Source: Providencia burhodogranariea DSM 19968
GTDB taxonomy: Bacteria > Pseudomonadota > Gammaproteobacteria > Enterobacterales > Enterobacteriaceae
DNA: 64,000 bases
Assembly: GCF_000314855.2 (NCBI RefSeq)
Contig: NZ_KB233222.1
Coordinates: 1,144,322-1,208,321, forward strand
Direction: 5' to 3'
The translations under genes and the position numbers were made by a program. Of this stretch, positions 1 to 8,642 are shown piece by piece; positions within the stretch are counted from its first letter, which is position 1; every line of letters begins with the position of its first letter. The notes beneath the pieces were generated by a model, which had not been told where the DNA came from, made no database searches, and saw nothing but the letters and a program-made list of their open reading frames with translations.

Positions 1-2
1 TC

Positions 3-569
3 GCTCAAGCTGTATTAAAAACATATATTGAACAATTACCAATAACAGATTCGCTTAATAGTGAATGGTGGAGTGATTCTATTGCTCATTTTGAGCAAGG
101 TAATTTAGCTATGATTATTGCGTATATGAATTTATTTAATGATGTCGCTCATAGCCCAATGTCACCTAAAATTGATTTTACATCGGTGCCTGGAGGGATC
201 CCTCAAATAGGAGGGGGAGTTATTGGTGTATCACGTCATAGCCAAAAAGGTTTATTAGCAGAACAATTTTATCGGTGGCTTCACTCAAGTGTAATTACAG
301 ACCATTTGTTAATGTTGGGTGGTAATAATATTCAGAAAGATTTTATTCACAGCCAAGAAGTCCGCCATCGTTATCCTTGGTTACCGCTTGCTTACGAAGA
401 AATCAATGTGGGAATAAGGGAATCGACTACCCAGAATGGTAATGTATTCAATTTGCGTCGTGCGGAGATCATTATTGGCCAAGGTGTCAGAAATACCATT
501 GATAAAATCATGTCAATTGAAGAAGCTATTGAATATATTAATATTAATCTACAACAGATTGATAATTGA
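3..569 (+). CDS. Extracellular solute-binding protein (family 1), C-terminal part
   Basis: The frame is open from the left edge, so the start and signal peptide lie outside the window. The visible 188 residues resemble the C-terminal lobe of family 1 periplasmic binding proteins of sugar-type ABC transporters: a GGIPQIGGGVIGVSRHS stretch, a helix of the type LAEQFYRWLHS, a PWLP segment, and a final amphipathic helix (IMSIEEAIEYININLQQI) typical of the last helix in this fold. It would deliver a ligand to an ABC permease; the substrate cannot be read from this fragment and no permease gene is visible to the right. It converges with the fhu operon. An internal ATG at 111 is in frame but is not the true start, because homologous sequence continues upstream of it. 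Confidence 0.75.
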   Translation, partial: AQAVLKTYIEQLPITDSLNSEWWSDSIAHFEQGNLAMIIAYMNLFNDVAHSPMSPKIDFTSVPGGIPQIGGGVIGVSRHSQKGLLAEQFYRWLHSSVITDHLLMLGGNNIQKDFIHSQEVRHRYPWLPLAYEEINVGIRESTTQNGNVFNLRRAEIIIGQGVRNTIDKIMSIEEAIEYININLQQIDN

Positions 570-607
570 TTAAATATTTAATGATTGAGAATATATAGAC
601 CTGTGAT

Positions 608-650
608 AAATCCTCTCATAGTACTCATAGTAAAGGAAATGAGAGGATTT
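608..650. terminator. Hairpin between convergent SBP gene and fhuB
   Basis: A 12-bp perfect inverted repeat (AAATCCTCTCAT at 608-619 and its complement at 639-650) with a 19-nt loop sits between two converging genes. The ends of the stem are A/T rich on both strands, so it may serve both, although there is no long U-run. Confidence 0.55.
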
Positions 651-659
651 AAGCTGGAA

Positions 660-2627
660 TTATTTCATTTTGTTTGTTGCCATCAAAATCAAGAAGTATC
701 CTCCTCCTAAAATGGCAACAAAGATACCCGCTGCGATTTGTGTAGGGTAAATCAATGTTTGTCCAAGCCAATCAGCCCAAAGCATCAATGTCGCGCCGAT
801 TAATCCCCCGATAAGAAGCTGCTGCTTAGCTTTTTTAGCGCCTAATAGAAAAGCCATATGAGGCGCCACTAATCCAATAAATGCGATAGGCCCAACAGTT
901 GATGTCACCAAAGCACAGAGTAAAGCGACGAGAACTAATAGCATAATATTGGCTTTTTGAGCATGTAACCCACGACCTTGTGCAAAAGAACGGCTCACTG
1001 AAAGTAAGACTAACCAGCGGGTTAAACACAAAGTTAGAATACTCAAAACAGTGATGGCAATGGCAAAAATAATAGCTTGTTGGCCGCCAACTCGATAGGT
1101 GGAGCCTGATAACCATAGTAGTATGCGATAGCTGCTTAACGTACCTTGTGCGAGAAAGAACTGAACGAAAGCTTCAAGAGTCGCTGTTAAACAGATACCA
1201 GTTAAGATTAAGCTAGCTGGGGCATAAGATTGGCGTTTACCAAGCACTAGTAGTAAAGAGAGAACCAGCAAACTACCAATAAGTGCAACTCCCCATAATG
1301 AGGTTTGTATAGTGCTACCTAACAGTAAGCTAGCGAGCACTAAAGCGGCGCTAGCACCTGAGGAGACACCTAAAATATCTGGACTTGCCAGAGGATTATA
1401 AATAATTCGTTGTAATAGAGCCCCTGCGATGCTAAGTGCTAAGCCTGCAAATAGAGCGGTGAGAATTCGTGGCCACTTTAAGTCCCACTGAAAATTTGAA
1501 GGAATATCCCAGTAGTAATCTGTGCCATTTGTATGCAATAAAAGTGATATTGCAATACCGAGGATAAGGAATAATACGAGCGCTGAAATACTTGGTTTAG
1601 ACAAATTTTTTGTTGTCGATAATAACCCTATTGATAATTGATCTTGCGCTGTTAGTGCTCGGCGACTAAACCAAATTAATAGAGGTGCACCAATAGCTGC
1701 GGTCATTACACCTGTGGGAACTACAATATTTAAGTAATTACTGAGCACAATAGCTCCGCTATCAGCAATAAGAAGTAAAATAGCCCCCATAATTGCACTC
1801 ACAACTAATTCTGAGCGTGCGCTAAGTATCCCAAATCGACGAACAATGTTCGGTGCGAGTAAACCGATAAAACTGATCACGCCCACGCTAGTAATTGTTA
1901 CTGCAACTAACCATGTAGCTAAAACAATGAAAAGTAAAAAAACAGGCAAAACGGCTAATCCGCGAGCTTGAGCACCTTCATGGCCTAGCTTAAGGAGTGT
2001 TAATACACGAGGAGCAAAGCAAACAATAATGAGGATTGGTAATAACAATGGAAAGAGCCAATTGATTTTATTCCATCCATCCTGAGCTAAGTTTCCTGCT
2101 CCCCACATAAAAATATTTTGTGCAAATTGTGAGTTCAACGTGATAAGTGCGGTGGCAATTGCACCGAGCAGAATATTGACCACCATGCCAGAAACAACGA
2201 GTGGTAAGCCTGTCATATTACGAATGCCAGCAATTAAAATAACCAAACCAAATGCCAATAACGCACCCACCATCGCTGCAATTGTGCTATATAACCCAGC
2301 ATCATGACTAAACCAAATATTCATGATGACTAAAGCAAGCCAAGCACCTGATGAAGATCCTAGTGTGAGTGGTGATGTAAGGTTATTTTGTGTTAATTGT
2401 TGCATTAAACTACCCAGCAACCCAAAGGTAGCTCCGACCAGTAAAGCCATGGTCAAACGAGGAAGTTGCCCAAATAGAAAGAAAAAATCAGCAAATGTAT
2501 CGGCAGATGAGGGATCTTTCACCAACTGTAATTGTTGACTCATCGTTAAACCAGGCTCTAGCTGTAAATTGAATAACGCTAAAAGCGCTAATGTAATTAA
2601 CAGAATTAAATAATGTTTAGTGGTCAT
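660..2627 (-). CDS. fhuB: Iron(III)-hydroxamate ABC transporter permease FhuB
   Basis: A very hydrophobic protein of 655 residues made of two tandem FecCD-type permease halves, the arrangement specific to FhuB (E. coli FhuB is about 660 residues). Each half carries the conserved G-L-x-A-P motif that contacts the ATPase: GLLAPNIVRRFG in the first half and GLVAPHMAFLLG in the second. It forms the inner-membrane channel for ferric hydroxamate siderophores, working with the FhuC ATPase and FhuD binding protein. I chose ATG 2627, which overlaps the end of fhuD by 11 nt; an in-frame TTG at 2639 is less likely. Overlap with fhuD implies translational coupling. Last gene of a receptor-ATPase-binding protein-permease operon, the same order as E. 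coli fhuACDB. Confidence 0.93.
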   Translation of the reverse strand: MTTKHYLILLITLALLALFNLQLEPGLTMSQQLQLVKDPSSADTFADFFFLFGQLPRLTMALLVGATFGLLGSLMQQLTQNNLTSPLTLGSSSGAWLALVIMNIWFSHDAGLYSTIAAMVGALLAFGLVILIAGIRNMTGLPLVVSGMVVNILLGAIATALITLNSQFAQNIFMWGAGNLAQDGWNKINWLFPLLLPILIIVCFAPRVLTLLKLGHEGAQARGLAVLPVFLLFIVLATWLVAVTITSVGVISFIGLLAPNIVRRFGILSARSELVVSAIMGAILLLIADSGAIVLSNYLNIVVPTGVMTAAIGAPLLIWFSRRALTAQDQLSIGLLSTTKNLSKPSISALVLFLILGIAISLLLHTNGTDYYWDIPSNFQWDLKWPRILTALFAGLALSIAGALLQRIIYNPLASPDILGVSSGASAALVLASLLLGSTIQTSLWGVALIGSLLVLSLLLVLGKRQSYAPASLILTGICLTATLEAFVQFFLAQGTLSSYRILLWLSGSTYRVGGQQAIIFAIAITVLSILTLCLTRWLVLLSVSRSFAQGRGLHAQKANIMLLVLVALLCALVTSTVGPIAFIGLVAPHMAFLLGAKKAKQQLLIGGLIGATLMLWADWLGQTLIYPTQIAAGIFVAILGGGYFLILMATNKMK

Positions 2628-3549
2628 GATTTGGGGCAACTTGTAATAAGCTTTCAGTTAGTGCTTCTGCCATCAATTGTAGCGAGAATACGCCACCATA
2701 ATTCCAAACAGGGCGAACACTATTCACATGCCTCTGTTTAACGAAAGGCATAGATTGCCATAAAATTGAAGTTGCTAGTTGGCTCTCATCTGCGAATGGT
2801 TTGATATACAAAACATATCCATCATCAATGAATTGCAATGAATTTATACGCTGTTGTTCGATTCCCCATGGGCGCGCAGGTAATAATATTGCGGGTTTTA
2901 ACCCTAGTTGTTCAAGCACATAATTTAATGTTGAATTATCGGTATAGAGAAATACCGTACTAAGACTCGAAAAACGGATTACCGCAACACTAGGCTGTTC
3001 GTCAAATGCAATAGCGAGTTTAGCTTTCAACTCTGTAAATCGTTTATCCATATTACTAAGAAACTGTTTCGCTAACTCAGTCCGTTCAAAGAGTTCAGCC
3101 AATGTATTAAAATTGGCGATCGTGACAGCGCCTGCATTATCTTCACGACCAAAGTTCGGTAAGTAGACAACGGGTGCAATTTTTTGTAGCAGGGGGAGTA
3201 AGTCTTCTTGAGAGCTAGTCGCGATAATGACGTCAGGATGAAGTTGAGAAATTTTTTCTAAGTTAGGTTCTGCTCGTGTCCCTACTTCCTCTATGGAGGA
3301 GGGAATTGCAGGTTCAACTACCCATTGCTGATAACTACTCAGTTCAGTTGCCCCCACAGGGACAATGTTCAGCGTTAATAACTGCTCTAAAAGATCCCAA
3401 TCGAGAGCTACTACGCGTTTAGGTGGAGCGGCGAAATGCTGTTCGCCCAATCCATCAGTAATCGAAATTGTTTGGGCATTTCCCACGAAAGTGCAACAAA
3501 ATACACTGAATAATAATAGTGAGCGCCACCAATTTGTAATCAAATGCAT
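2617..3549 (-). CDS. fhuD: Iron(III)-hydroxamate periplasmic binding protein FhuD
   Basis: 310 residues with an N-terminal signal peptide (hydrophobic run about residues 9-24, probable cleavage after VGNA). The mature part is a class III (BtuF/FhuD-type) binding protein: PPKRVVALDWDLLEQLLTL at the start of lobe 1, EPNLEKISQLHPDVIIATSS and a long linking helix in the middle. Binds ferric hydroxamate siderophores in the periplasm and hands them to FhuB. Its ATG overlaps the stop of fhuC (ATGcatTTGA arrangement), and its end overlaps fhuB, so the three transport genes are translationally coupled. Start is well fixed by the signal peptide. The precise ligand (ferrichrome, ferrioxamine or other) cannot be decided from sequence. 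Confidence 0.9.
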   Translation of the reverse strand: MHLITNWWRSLLLFSVFCCTFVGNAQTISITDGLGEQHFAAPPKRVVALDWDLLEQLLTLNIVPVGATELSSYQQWVVEPAIPSSIEEVGTRAEPNLEKISQLHPDVIIATSSQEDLLPLLQKIAPVVYLPNFGREDNAGAVTIANFNTLAELFERTELAKQFLSNMDKRFTELKAKLAIAFDEQPSVAVIRFSSLSTVFLYTDNSTLNYVLEQLGLKPAILLPARPWGIEQQRINSLQFIDDGYVLYIKPFADESQLATSILWQSMPFVKQRHVNSVRPVWNYGGVFSLQLMAEALTESLLQVAPNHDH

Positions 3550-4322
3550 ACGACAGCCACCCTATGAGCATCAGAATCTGGATAATCGGGATGTGATATT
3601 AATTTGATTGGTGTGTCATAGAGTGATGATAAGCGTGATTCATTGTGTAGAAGCGAAGAGTTGCCTTCGAAATCAATTTGACCATTTTTAAGGGCAATAA
3701 TGTGAGTTGCATAACGTAATGATAAGTTAATGTCATGAAGAATAACAATAATGCCGATTTTATGCGCTTGATTTAACTCACTCAGTAATTTCATTAGCTG
3801 GTATTGATGCTGGATATCTAACGCAGATGTTGGTTCGTCTAATATCAAGACAGGGGATTGTTGGGCTAACAACATAGCAACCCAAGCGCGTTGGCGTTCA
3901 CCACCTGATAAGTTATCGGCAAGGGTATCAGCAAATTCAGCAACGCCTGATTTGTCGATTGCTTGTTGGATAATTGCGTCATCTTCAGCTTGCCAACGAC
4001 CGAATGTACCACGCCATGGGAAACGACCTAAGCGAACCAATTCTCTGACAGATAAGCCAGCAGAAGCAGGCAACTTTTGAGGGAGGTAGGCAATTTTTTG
4101 CGCCAGTGTCTTGGTTTTATATTGGGTAAGGTCTTTTCCTTGCAAACAGACAGTACCGGTATCTGGTGCCATTTGCCCAGAAAGAAGATTAACCAAAGTT
4201 GATTTTCCAGAGCCATTATGTCCCAGTACAACAGTTAATTCAGTTGTCGGAATGGCTAACGAATCTATCGCTAAAATGGTGCGATTATCGCGAATGATTT
4301 TTATATTCGATAATTGAAACAT
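3540..4322 (-). CDS. fhuC: Iron(III)-hydroxamate ABC transporter ATP-binding protein FhuC
   Basis: 260-residue ABC ATPase of the FecE/FhuC class. Walker A GHNGSGKST at about residues 34-42, Q-loop in YLPQKLP near 80-84, signature LSGGERQRAW at 138-147, Walker B VLILDEP at 158-164, and a switch His in ILHDINLSLRY. It energises FhuB at the cytoplasmic face. It lies 50 nt downstream of the receptor gene, with a stable hairpin in the gap that may lower expression of the transport genes relative to the receptor, and overlaps fhuD at its 3' end. The reading frame is intact and of normal family length. Confidence 0.93.
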   Translation of the reverse strand: MFQLSNIKIIRDNRTILAIDSLAIPTTELTVVLGHNGSGKSTLVNLLSGQMAPDTGTVCLQGKDLTQYKTKTLAQKIAYLPQKLPASAGLSVRELVRLGRFPWRGTFGRWQAEDDAIIQQAIDKSGVAEFADTLADNLSGGERQRAWVAMLLAQQSPVLILDEPTSALDIQHQYQLMKLLSELNQAHKIGIIVILHDINLSLRYATHIIALKNGQIDFEGNSSLLHNESRLSSLYDTPIKLISHPDYPDSDAHRVAVVCI

Positions 4323-4337
4323 AAATAGAGACTCAAA

Positions 4338-4364
4338 GGGCGTACATTAAAAATGTGTACGCCC
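4338..4364 (-). terminator. Intergenic stem-loop between fhuA and fhuC
   Basis: A 9-bp GC-containing stem (GGGCGTACA at 4338-4346 with its complement at 4356-4364) around a 9-nt loop. On the minus strand it is followed by only a short T stretch (CCCTTTGAG), so it may be a leaky terminator or an mRNA 3'-end stabiliser that separates abundant receptor mRNA from the transport genes. Confidence 0.5.
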
Positions 4365-4372
4365 AATTAAAA

Positions 4373-6448
4373 TTACCAAAAGTATTTTGTTTGTAAAACA
4401 AAAGAGCGAGATTGGCCGTAATAGCACCAGTAATCACATGATGCAATATATTCTTTATTGAGAATATTGTTCATATTGAACTGAAATTGCCAATTATTAG
4501 ATAATTTATAAATCGCTGCCATATCCCATAAAGTAGCACTAGGCACCGTCAAATCACTGCTTGCTGGACTATCCTTTGATTGACCAAAGTAACGGATACC
4601 AGTTCCTAATTTTAGGGATTGGTTATCCAATACTGGGATTTCATAATCAGTCCATACAGTGGCCATGTGTTTAGGGATAATGCCGGCTTGCTTACGCCCT
4701 TTGCCGCCTGTATTATCAGTTTGAGCATTAGTATAGGTGTAAGTTGCTTTAGCGCTCCAGTTATCGGCTAAATTAGCAAAGACTTCACTTTCAATACCTT
4801 GAGAGGTCACTTTACCTGTTTGGCTGGCAATAAAGGTAGTAGGATTGGTGACTAACGCATTTTTTTGTTCAATATCAAACCAAGCAACATTCAGGTAGCC
4901 GTCAATAAAGTAGGGGGTATATTTAACCCCAGCTTCAAACTGTTCCCCTTTAAGCGGCTTATATAGCTGCTTTGTCGTTGGGTCAATGGTAGATTGTACT
5001 TCAAAAGATTGAGAGTAATTCAAGTACGGTGAAACACCGTTATCGGCTAAATACATTAACCCTGCATTTAGGCTCATTTCACCATCACGACGAGATTCAT
5101 TTTGATCGTTTTGCTGGGTTTTATTTTCCGTTTTGACCCAGTCATAACGGGCACCTGCGACACCAATCCATTTACCCTCAAATTTAGTTTGGTACTGTGA
5201 ATATAGACTTGTTTGAGTTTTATCAATAGTGCGATTGATATTATTTGCTGGATTCAGCGGCGTATAATAACCGTAAATCGGGTTCCAAGGATTAATCGTG
5301 CCGAAAGAAGTATCTTGTTCGTCACCTTTGGTGCGGTGGTACTGAAATTCAACACCCGCTAATAATGTGTGTTCAAATCGTTCACTATCCCATTCACCAA
5401 CAACATTATTATCAAAGCTAAAACTTTGGTTTTTACCATCACGGAATACGATACCTCGATCCAACTCTAACTTTGCTGGTTCATTATTAAAGTAAGCATA
5501 TACACTGCGAAGAGTGAGGTCGTTATAGCCATAATTAACACGTTGAGCAAAGCGCCACTCAGTATTAAATTGATGTTCTAATAAATAACCAACAGATAAT
5601 TGTGTTCGTTTGTATTTGTCGTAACCTGGTTCACCTAAATTAGTTGAAGGCTTAATTTTACCGTATTGAGAGTGGATCAATGTGCCAGCTGCTGGAAAGA
5701 ATGGGTTAGTCGGCGTACCATCGTCATGTAAATAAGTTCCCATCAACGTTAGCATAGTACTATCAGTAAGATCAAAGGCAGCACTTGGCGCAAGATAGAT
5801 TCGCTTGTTATCTGTCCCTTTTAACTCACCATCCGATTTTTTCATCAGTCCCACTAAACGGTAGCGAGCTGAATCTGTATTACCAGATTGAGTAGAAAGG
5901 TCGAAACCTAATCCTTGATGATCATTATTACCCGCTTCTAAATAGATCTCATTTTTAGCATTCGGTGAGGGTTTTTTAGTCACTAAATTGACCGCACCGC
6001 CAGGGGTTGATTCGCCAAATAATACTGCGGATGAACCTTTAACAACTTCAATGCTCTCTAGCCCATAGGGTTCAAGCAGCCATGTGTAGTATCCATCACG
6101 ATATAAGCGGCTATTGTCTAAATAAGTTGCCGCATCAAAGCCACGTACTTTAAACCAATCTGTATCGTTGTCTGCGCCATAAGGTTGTGCGACAACACCG
6201 GAAGTATAGCGGAGTGCTTCGTCAATTTTTTGCGGGGCATGCAACTCTAAATCTTGCTGAGTGATAATAGAAACAGATTTAGGTGTTTCTTGTAATGCTG
6301 TATTAACCTTTAATGCTTGGGCACTAACGACCAGAGAATCATGTTTATCACTATTTTGTTCATTAGCTATTGCTTGATTGTGAACAAATAATGCAGAAAC
6401 TGTACATATTGCAACGTGATGTAAACGAAATTGGTGTGTTTTCTTCAC
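4373..6448 (-). CDS. fhuA: TonB-dependent ferric hydroxamate siderophore receptor (FhuA-like)
   Basis: 691 residues. Signal peptide about 1-28 ending QAIA; TonB-box-like DSLVVSA at 37-43; plug domain with the IDEALRYTSGV, WFKVRGF and IEVVKGSSAVLFGESTPGGAVNLVTKKP blocks characteristic of TonB-dependent siderophore receptors; then a 22-strand barrel ending in an aromatic residue (KYFW). A Cys pair close to the C-terminus (CDYWC) resembles that of FhuA-type receptors. Imports a ferric siderophore across the outer membrane using TonB/ExbBD. Placed first in an operon with fhuCDB and preceded by two Fur-box-like sequences. It is shorter than E. coli FhuA (747 with signal), so ferrioxamine- or coprogen-type specificity is possible; the symbol rests mainly on operon order. 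Confidence 0.85.
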   Translation of the reverse strand: MKKTHQFRLHHVAICTVSALFVHNQAIANEQNSDKHDSLVVSAQALKVNTALQETPKSVSIITQQDLELHAPQKIDEALRYTSGVVAQPYGADNDTDWFKVRGFDAATYLDNSRLYRDGYYTWLLEPYGLESIEVVKGSSAVLFGESTPGGAVNLVTKKPSPNAKNEIYLEAGNNDHQGLGFDLSTQSGNTDSARYRLVGLMKKSDGELKGTDNKRIYLAPSAAFDLTDSTMLTLMGTYLHDDGTPTNPFFPAAGTLIHSQYGKIKPSTNLGEPGYDKYKRTQLSVGYLLEHQFNTEWRFAQRVNYGYNDLTLRSVYAYFNNEPAKLELDRGIVFRDGKNQSFSFDNNVVGEWDSERFEHTLLAGVEFQYHRTKGDEQDTSFGTINPWNPIYGYYTPLNPANNINRTIDKTQTSLYSQYQTKFEGKWIGVAGARYDWVKTENKTQQNDQNESRRDGEMSLNAGLMYLADNGVSPYLNYSQSFEVQSTIDPTTKQLYKPLKGEQFEAGVKYTPYFIDGYLNVAWFDIEQKNALVTNPTTFIASQTGKVTSQGIESEVFANLADNWSAKATYTYTNAQTDNTGGKGRKQAGIIPKHMATVWTDYEIPVLDNQSLKLGTGIRYFGQSKDSPASSDLTVPSATLWDMAAIYKLSNNWQFQFNMNNILNKEYIASCDYWCYYGQSRSFVLQTKYFW

Positions 6449-6468
6449 AAATTTAACCTAAATAATAG

Positions 6469-6483
6469 TGATAATAACTATCA
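6469..6483 (-). promoter_or_regulatory. Fur box upstream of the fhu operon
   Basis: TGATAATAACTATCA matches the 7-1-7 Fur consensus TGATAATnATTATCA at 13 of 14 positions. It is 21 nt from the receptor start codon, where Fur-Fe2+ would block transcription of an iron-uptake operon. Confidence 0.75.
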
Positions 6484-6512
6484 GTATTATTACCAATAAT
6501 GTGCATTGTGAA

Positions 6513-6527
6513 TATAAATAATTATCA
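6513..6527 (-). promoter_or_regulatory. Second, weaker Fur-box-like site
   Basis: TATAAATAATTATCA matches the 7-1-7 Fur consensus at 11 of 14 positions, with one half-site (ATTATCA) perfect. It lies 44 bp centre-to-centre from the stronger site and may be the upstream half of a Fur-covered promoter. Confidence 0.45.
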
Positions 6528-6621
6528 TTTTTTTGTAAGAAATAGTTATAAGCAGAATTTTTAATAGAGGTCTTTAAAAGTCAGAAGAGGGAAACGAAGA
6601 TGACAAATAAAATTGAGGTGA

Positions 6622-6645
6622 TACCTTGCTATAGAGGGCAAGGTA
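6622..6645. terminator. Hairpin downstream of pncA
   Basis: 8-bp perfect stem TACCTTGC/GCAAGGTA with an 8-nt loop, immediately after the pncA stop. A T-run lies on the plus-strand side, so it is a better terminator for antisense transcription than for pncA itself, whose strand shows only a weak T stretch. Confidence 0.4.
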
Positions 6646-6653
6646 GTCATTTT

Positions 6654-7310
6654 TTATTGTAAAGAATCAGTAGTCAATAATGTTGCGCCTTGTTGTGACA
6701 TTTCTGCTAAAGCAAGTTCGCTGTCCATGGCAGATAAATTAACGCCACGGCACCCATCAGTAAGAACATCAACCTCATAGCCAAGCTTTAATGCATCTAA
6801 TACGGTAAATTTTACACAATAATCAGTTGCAATCCCCATTATAAATAGCTGAGTGATTTGCTGTTCTTGTAACCAAGCATGCAGACGGGTTTGACTCACT
6901 TTATCATTATCGAAAAAAGCACTGTAGCTATCAACTTGAGGATTTTCACCTTTAGTAAAGACCTCAGATATTGCTTTACTATTTAAACTAGGATGAAAAT
7001 CTGCACCAGTTTCACCTTGTACACAATGGACTGGCCACCAAACTTGGGTAATGCCATTAAGTTTGCCAACATCGCCTACTTGAGTTCCCGAATTGACAGC
7101 AAAACTGAGATGTTCAGCAGGATGCCAATCTTGGCTAGCAATAATTGGAATATTTTGTTGTTGGCAATATTCAATCGCTTTGTTGGCAGCTTGGATCACG
7201 AGTTCACTTTCTTTAACCGCAAGGGCGCCATGAGTACAAAAATCATTTTGTAGATCAACTAATAGTAAAGCGGATTTAATTGTATCTTCACTTTGGTTAT
7301 TCATCGGCAT
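6654..7310 (-). CDS. pncA: Nicotinamidase PncA
   Basis: 218 residues, isochorismatase-like hydrolase fold. Shows the family catalytic elements: Asp in LLLVDLQNDF (D19), the metal-binding DWHPAEHLSFA block, Lys in VFTKGENPQVDSYSAF, and the nucleophile Cys in GIATDYCVKFT. Converts nicotinamide to nicotinate in the cytoplasmic NAD salvage pathway. The ATG at 7310 overlaps the end of ansA by 14 nt (TATGCCGATGAATAA), so the two are translationally coupled; a second in-frame ATG six bases later is possible. ansA-pncA linkage is the same as in E. coli. Confidence 0.93.
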   Translation of the reverse strand: MPMNNQSEDTIKSALLLVDLQNDFCTHGALAVKESELVIQAANKAIEYCQQQNIPIIASQDWHPAEHLSFAVNSGTQVGDVGKLNGITQVWWPVHCVQGETGADFHPSLNSKAISEVFTKGENPQVDSYSAFFDNDKVSQTRLHAWLQEQQITQLFIMGIATDYCVKFTVLDALKLGYEVDVLTDGCRGVNLSAMDSELALAEMSQQGATLLTTDSLQ

Positions 7311-8316
7311 AGCTAAGTTCGCCTCTAAGATTATTTTGCATTAATTCTCGCACATGTGCTTGAGTGTAATCTTGACTGAGTAAATAGTGTAATTTACTCA
7401 AAGCGGCTTCAAATGTCATATCAAATCCACTGATAACACCAGCTTCGGCAAGTGCATGGCCTGTTGCATAACCGTCCATATTGACTCGACCAGAAATACA
7501 TTGTGTTAGATTTACCACAATAATACCTCGGCTTGTTGCATCATGGAGGATCCGTAATAATTCCGGTTGTTGTGGTGCATTTCCGACACCATAAGAACGC
7601 AAGATCAGGGCCTTTACTGGCTGTTGTAAAATGTTACGCACAATATCGATAGAGAGACCTGGATATAACATGACCACACCAATTGGCTGAGGCGTAATAC
7701 GGTGAGTGATAAATTGACCAACGCCAATAGGAGTAGGGCAAGTATTGAAAGCTCGAATATGAATACCCGCTTCCATCAACGGTGGGCAATTGGGTGAGGT
7801 AAATGCATCAAAGCCATCCGCGTGAGCTTTTACAGTACGATTGCCTCTGTACAATTTATTATTAAAAAATAGACCCACTTCATTAACAGGATAGTTAGCT
7901 GCAAGGTACAGTGCATTCAGTAGGTTAGTTTGTCCATCAGAACGGAGTGCTTCCAAGGGGATTTGTGACCCTGTCACAATAATTGGTTTTCTCAAGTTTT
8001 CTAGCATGAATGATAATGCAGACGCTGTATAAGCCATGGTGTCAGTACCATGCAAGATCACAAAGCCATCATAGCTATCGTAATTATCATTGATATCATC
8101 TGCAATATTTTGCCAATCTTCAGGTGTAATATCGGAAGAGTCAATTAAAGGCAGATGCTCTTTTATTGTAAACTTAGGCATTTCAGGGCGATGAAATTCA
8201 GGCATTTTAGCCAATTGGGATTGAAGGTGGCCTGATACTGGGATATAGCCTTGTGCTGAGTGGCGCATACCAATGGTGCCACCGGTATACACAACATAAA
8301 TCGATTTCCTTTGCAT
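7297..8316 (-). CDS. ansA: L-asparaginase I (cytoplasmic) AnsA
   Basis: 339 residues without a signal peptide, as expected for the cytoplasmic type I enzyme (E. coli 338). The first catalytic Thr lies in YTGGTIGM (about T14), and the second catalytic triad region is HGTDTMAYTASALSFML. Hydrolyses asparagine to aspartate and ammonia. First gene of an ansA-pncA operon. A near-matS palindrome GTGACCCTGTCAC at 7965-7977 is embedded in the coding sequence for the VTGSQ segment. Confidence 0.95.
   Translation of the reverse strand: MQRKSIYVVYTGGTIGMRHSAQGYIPVSGHLQSQLAKMPEFHRPEMPKFTIKEHLPLIDSSDITPEDWQNIADDINDNYDSYDGFVILHGTDTMAYTASALSFMLENLRKPIIVTGSQIPLEALRSDGQTNLLNALYLAANYPVNEVGLFFNNKLYRGNRTVKAHADGFDAFTSPNCPPLMEAGIHIRAFNTCPTPIGVGQFITHRITPQPIGVVMLYPGLSIDIVRNILQQPVKALILRSYGVGNAPQQPELLRILHDATSRGIIVVNLTQCISGRVNMDGYATGHALAEAGVISGFDMTFEAALSKLHYLLSQDYTQAHVRELMQNNLRGELSYADE
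7965..7977. other. matS-like 13-bp palindrome (one mismatch)
   Basis: GTGACCCTGTCAC differs from the MatP-binding consensus GTGACRNYGTCAC at one central position. The identical 13-mer recurs at 30351-30363. It lies inside ansA, so coding constraint could also explain it. Confidence 0.4.
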
Positions 8317-8642
8317 TTATCTACCTAGCTTTTACTGAGTATATGCTTAACAAATGGTGTGAATAAGAGTTGTTATCATTTTCTCTATTCCAAGATATAG
8401 CAATATTGACTTATTTAATGATGGTTATCTACTGCTAAAACGCTATTGTGCAGCGGAAAAATGTGGTTGTTAGTGAATAGGATGGATAAATTCCCTAAGG
8501 AGCGCTGTAATTATTATACGCCAAATTGTCGTTGATGCTGATGTAAAAAAGTCGATTACCCAAACCATATAGGTAAGTTATATGATCTGGGTTTTGGATA
8601 GATATAATGTTGTCTTCTATTTTATTAATAAAAAACGAAGTA
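8317..8642. other. Intergenic region ansA-sppA
   Basis: 326 bp with no gene. It should hold the ansA promoter near its left end. An imperfect stem-loop at about 8557-8597 (ACCCAAACCATATA against TATATGATCTGGGT) followed on the minus strand by a T6 tract is the best candidate for the sppA terminator. Confidence 0.4.
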
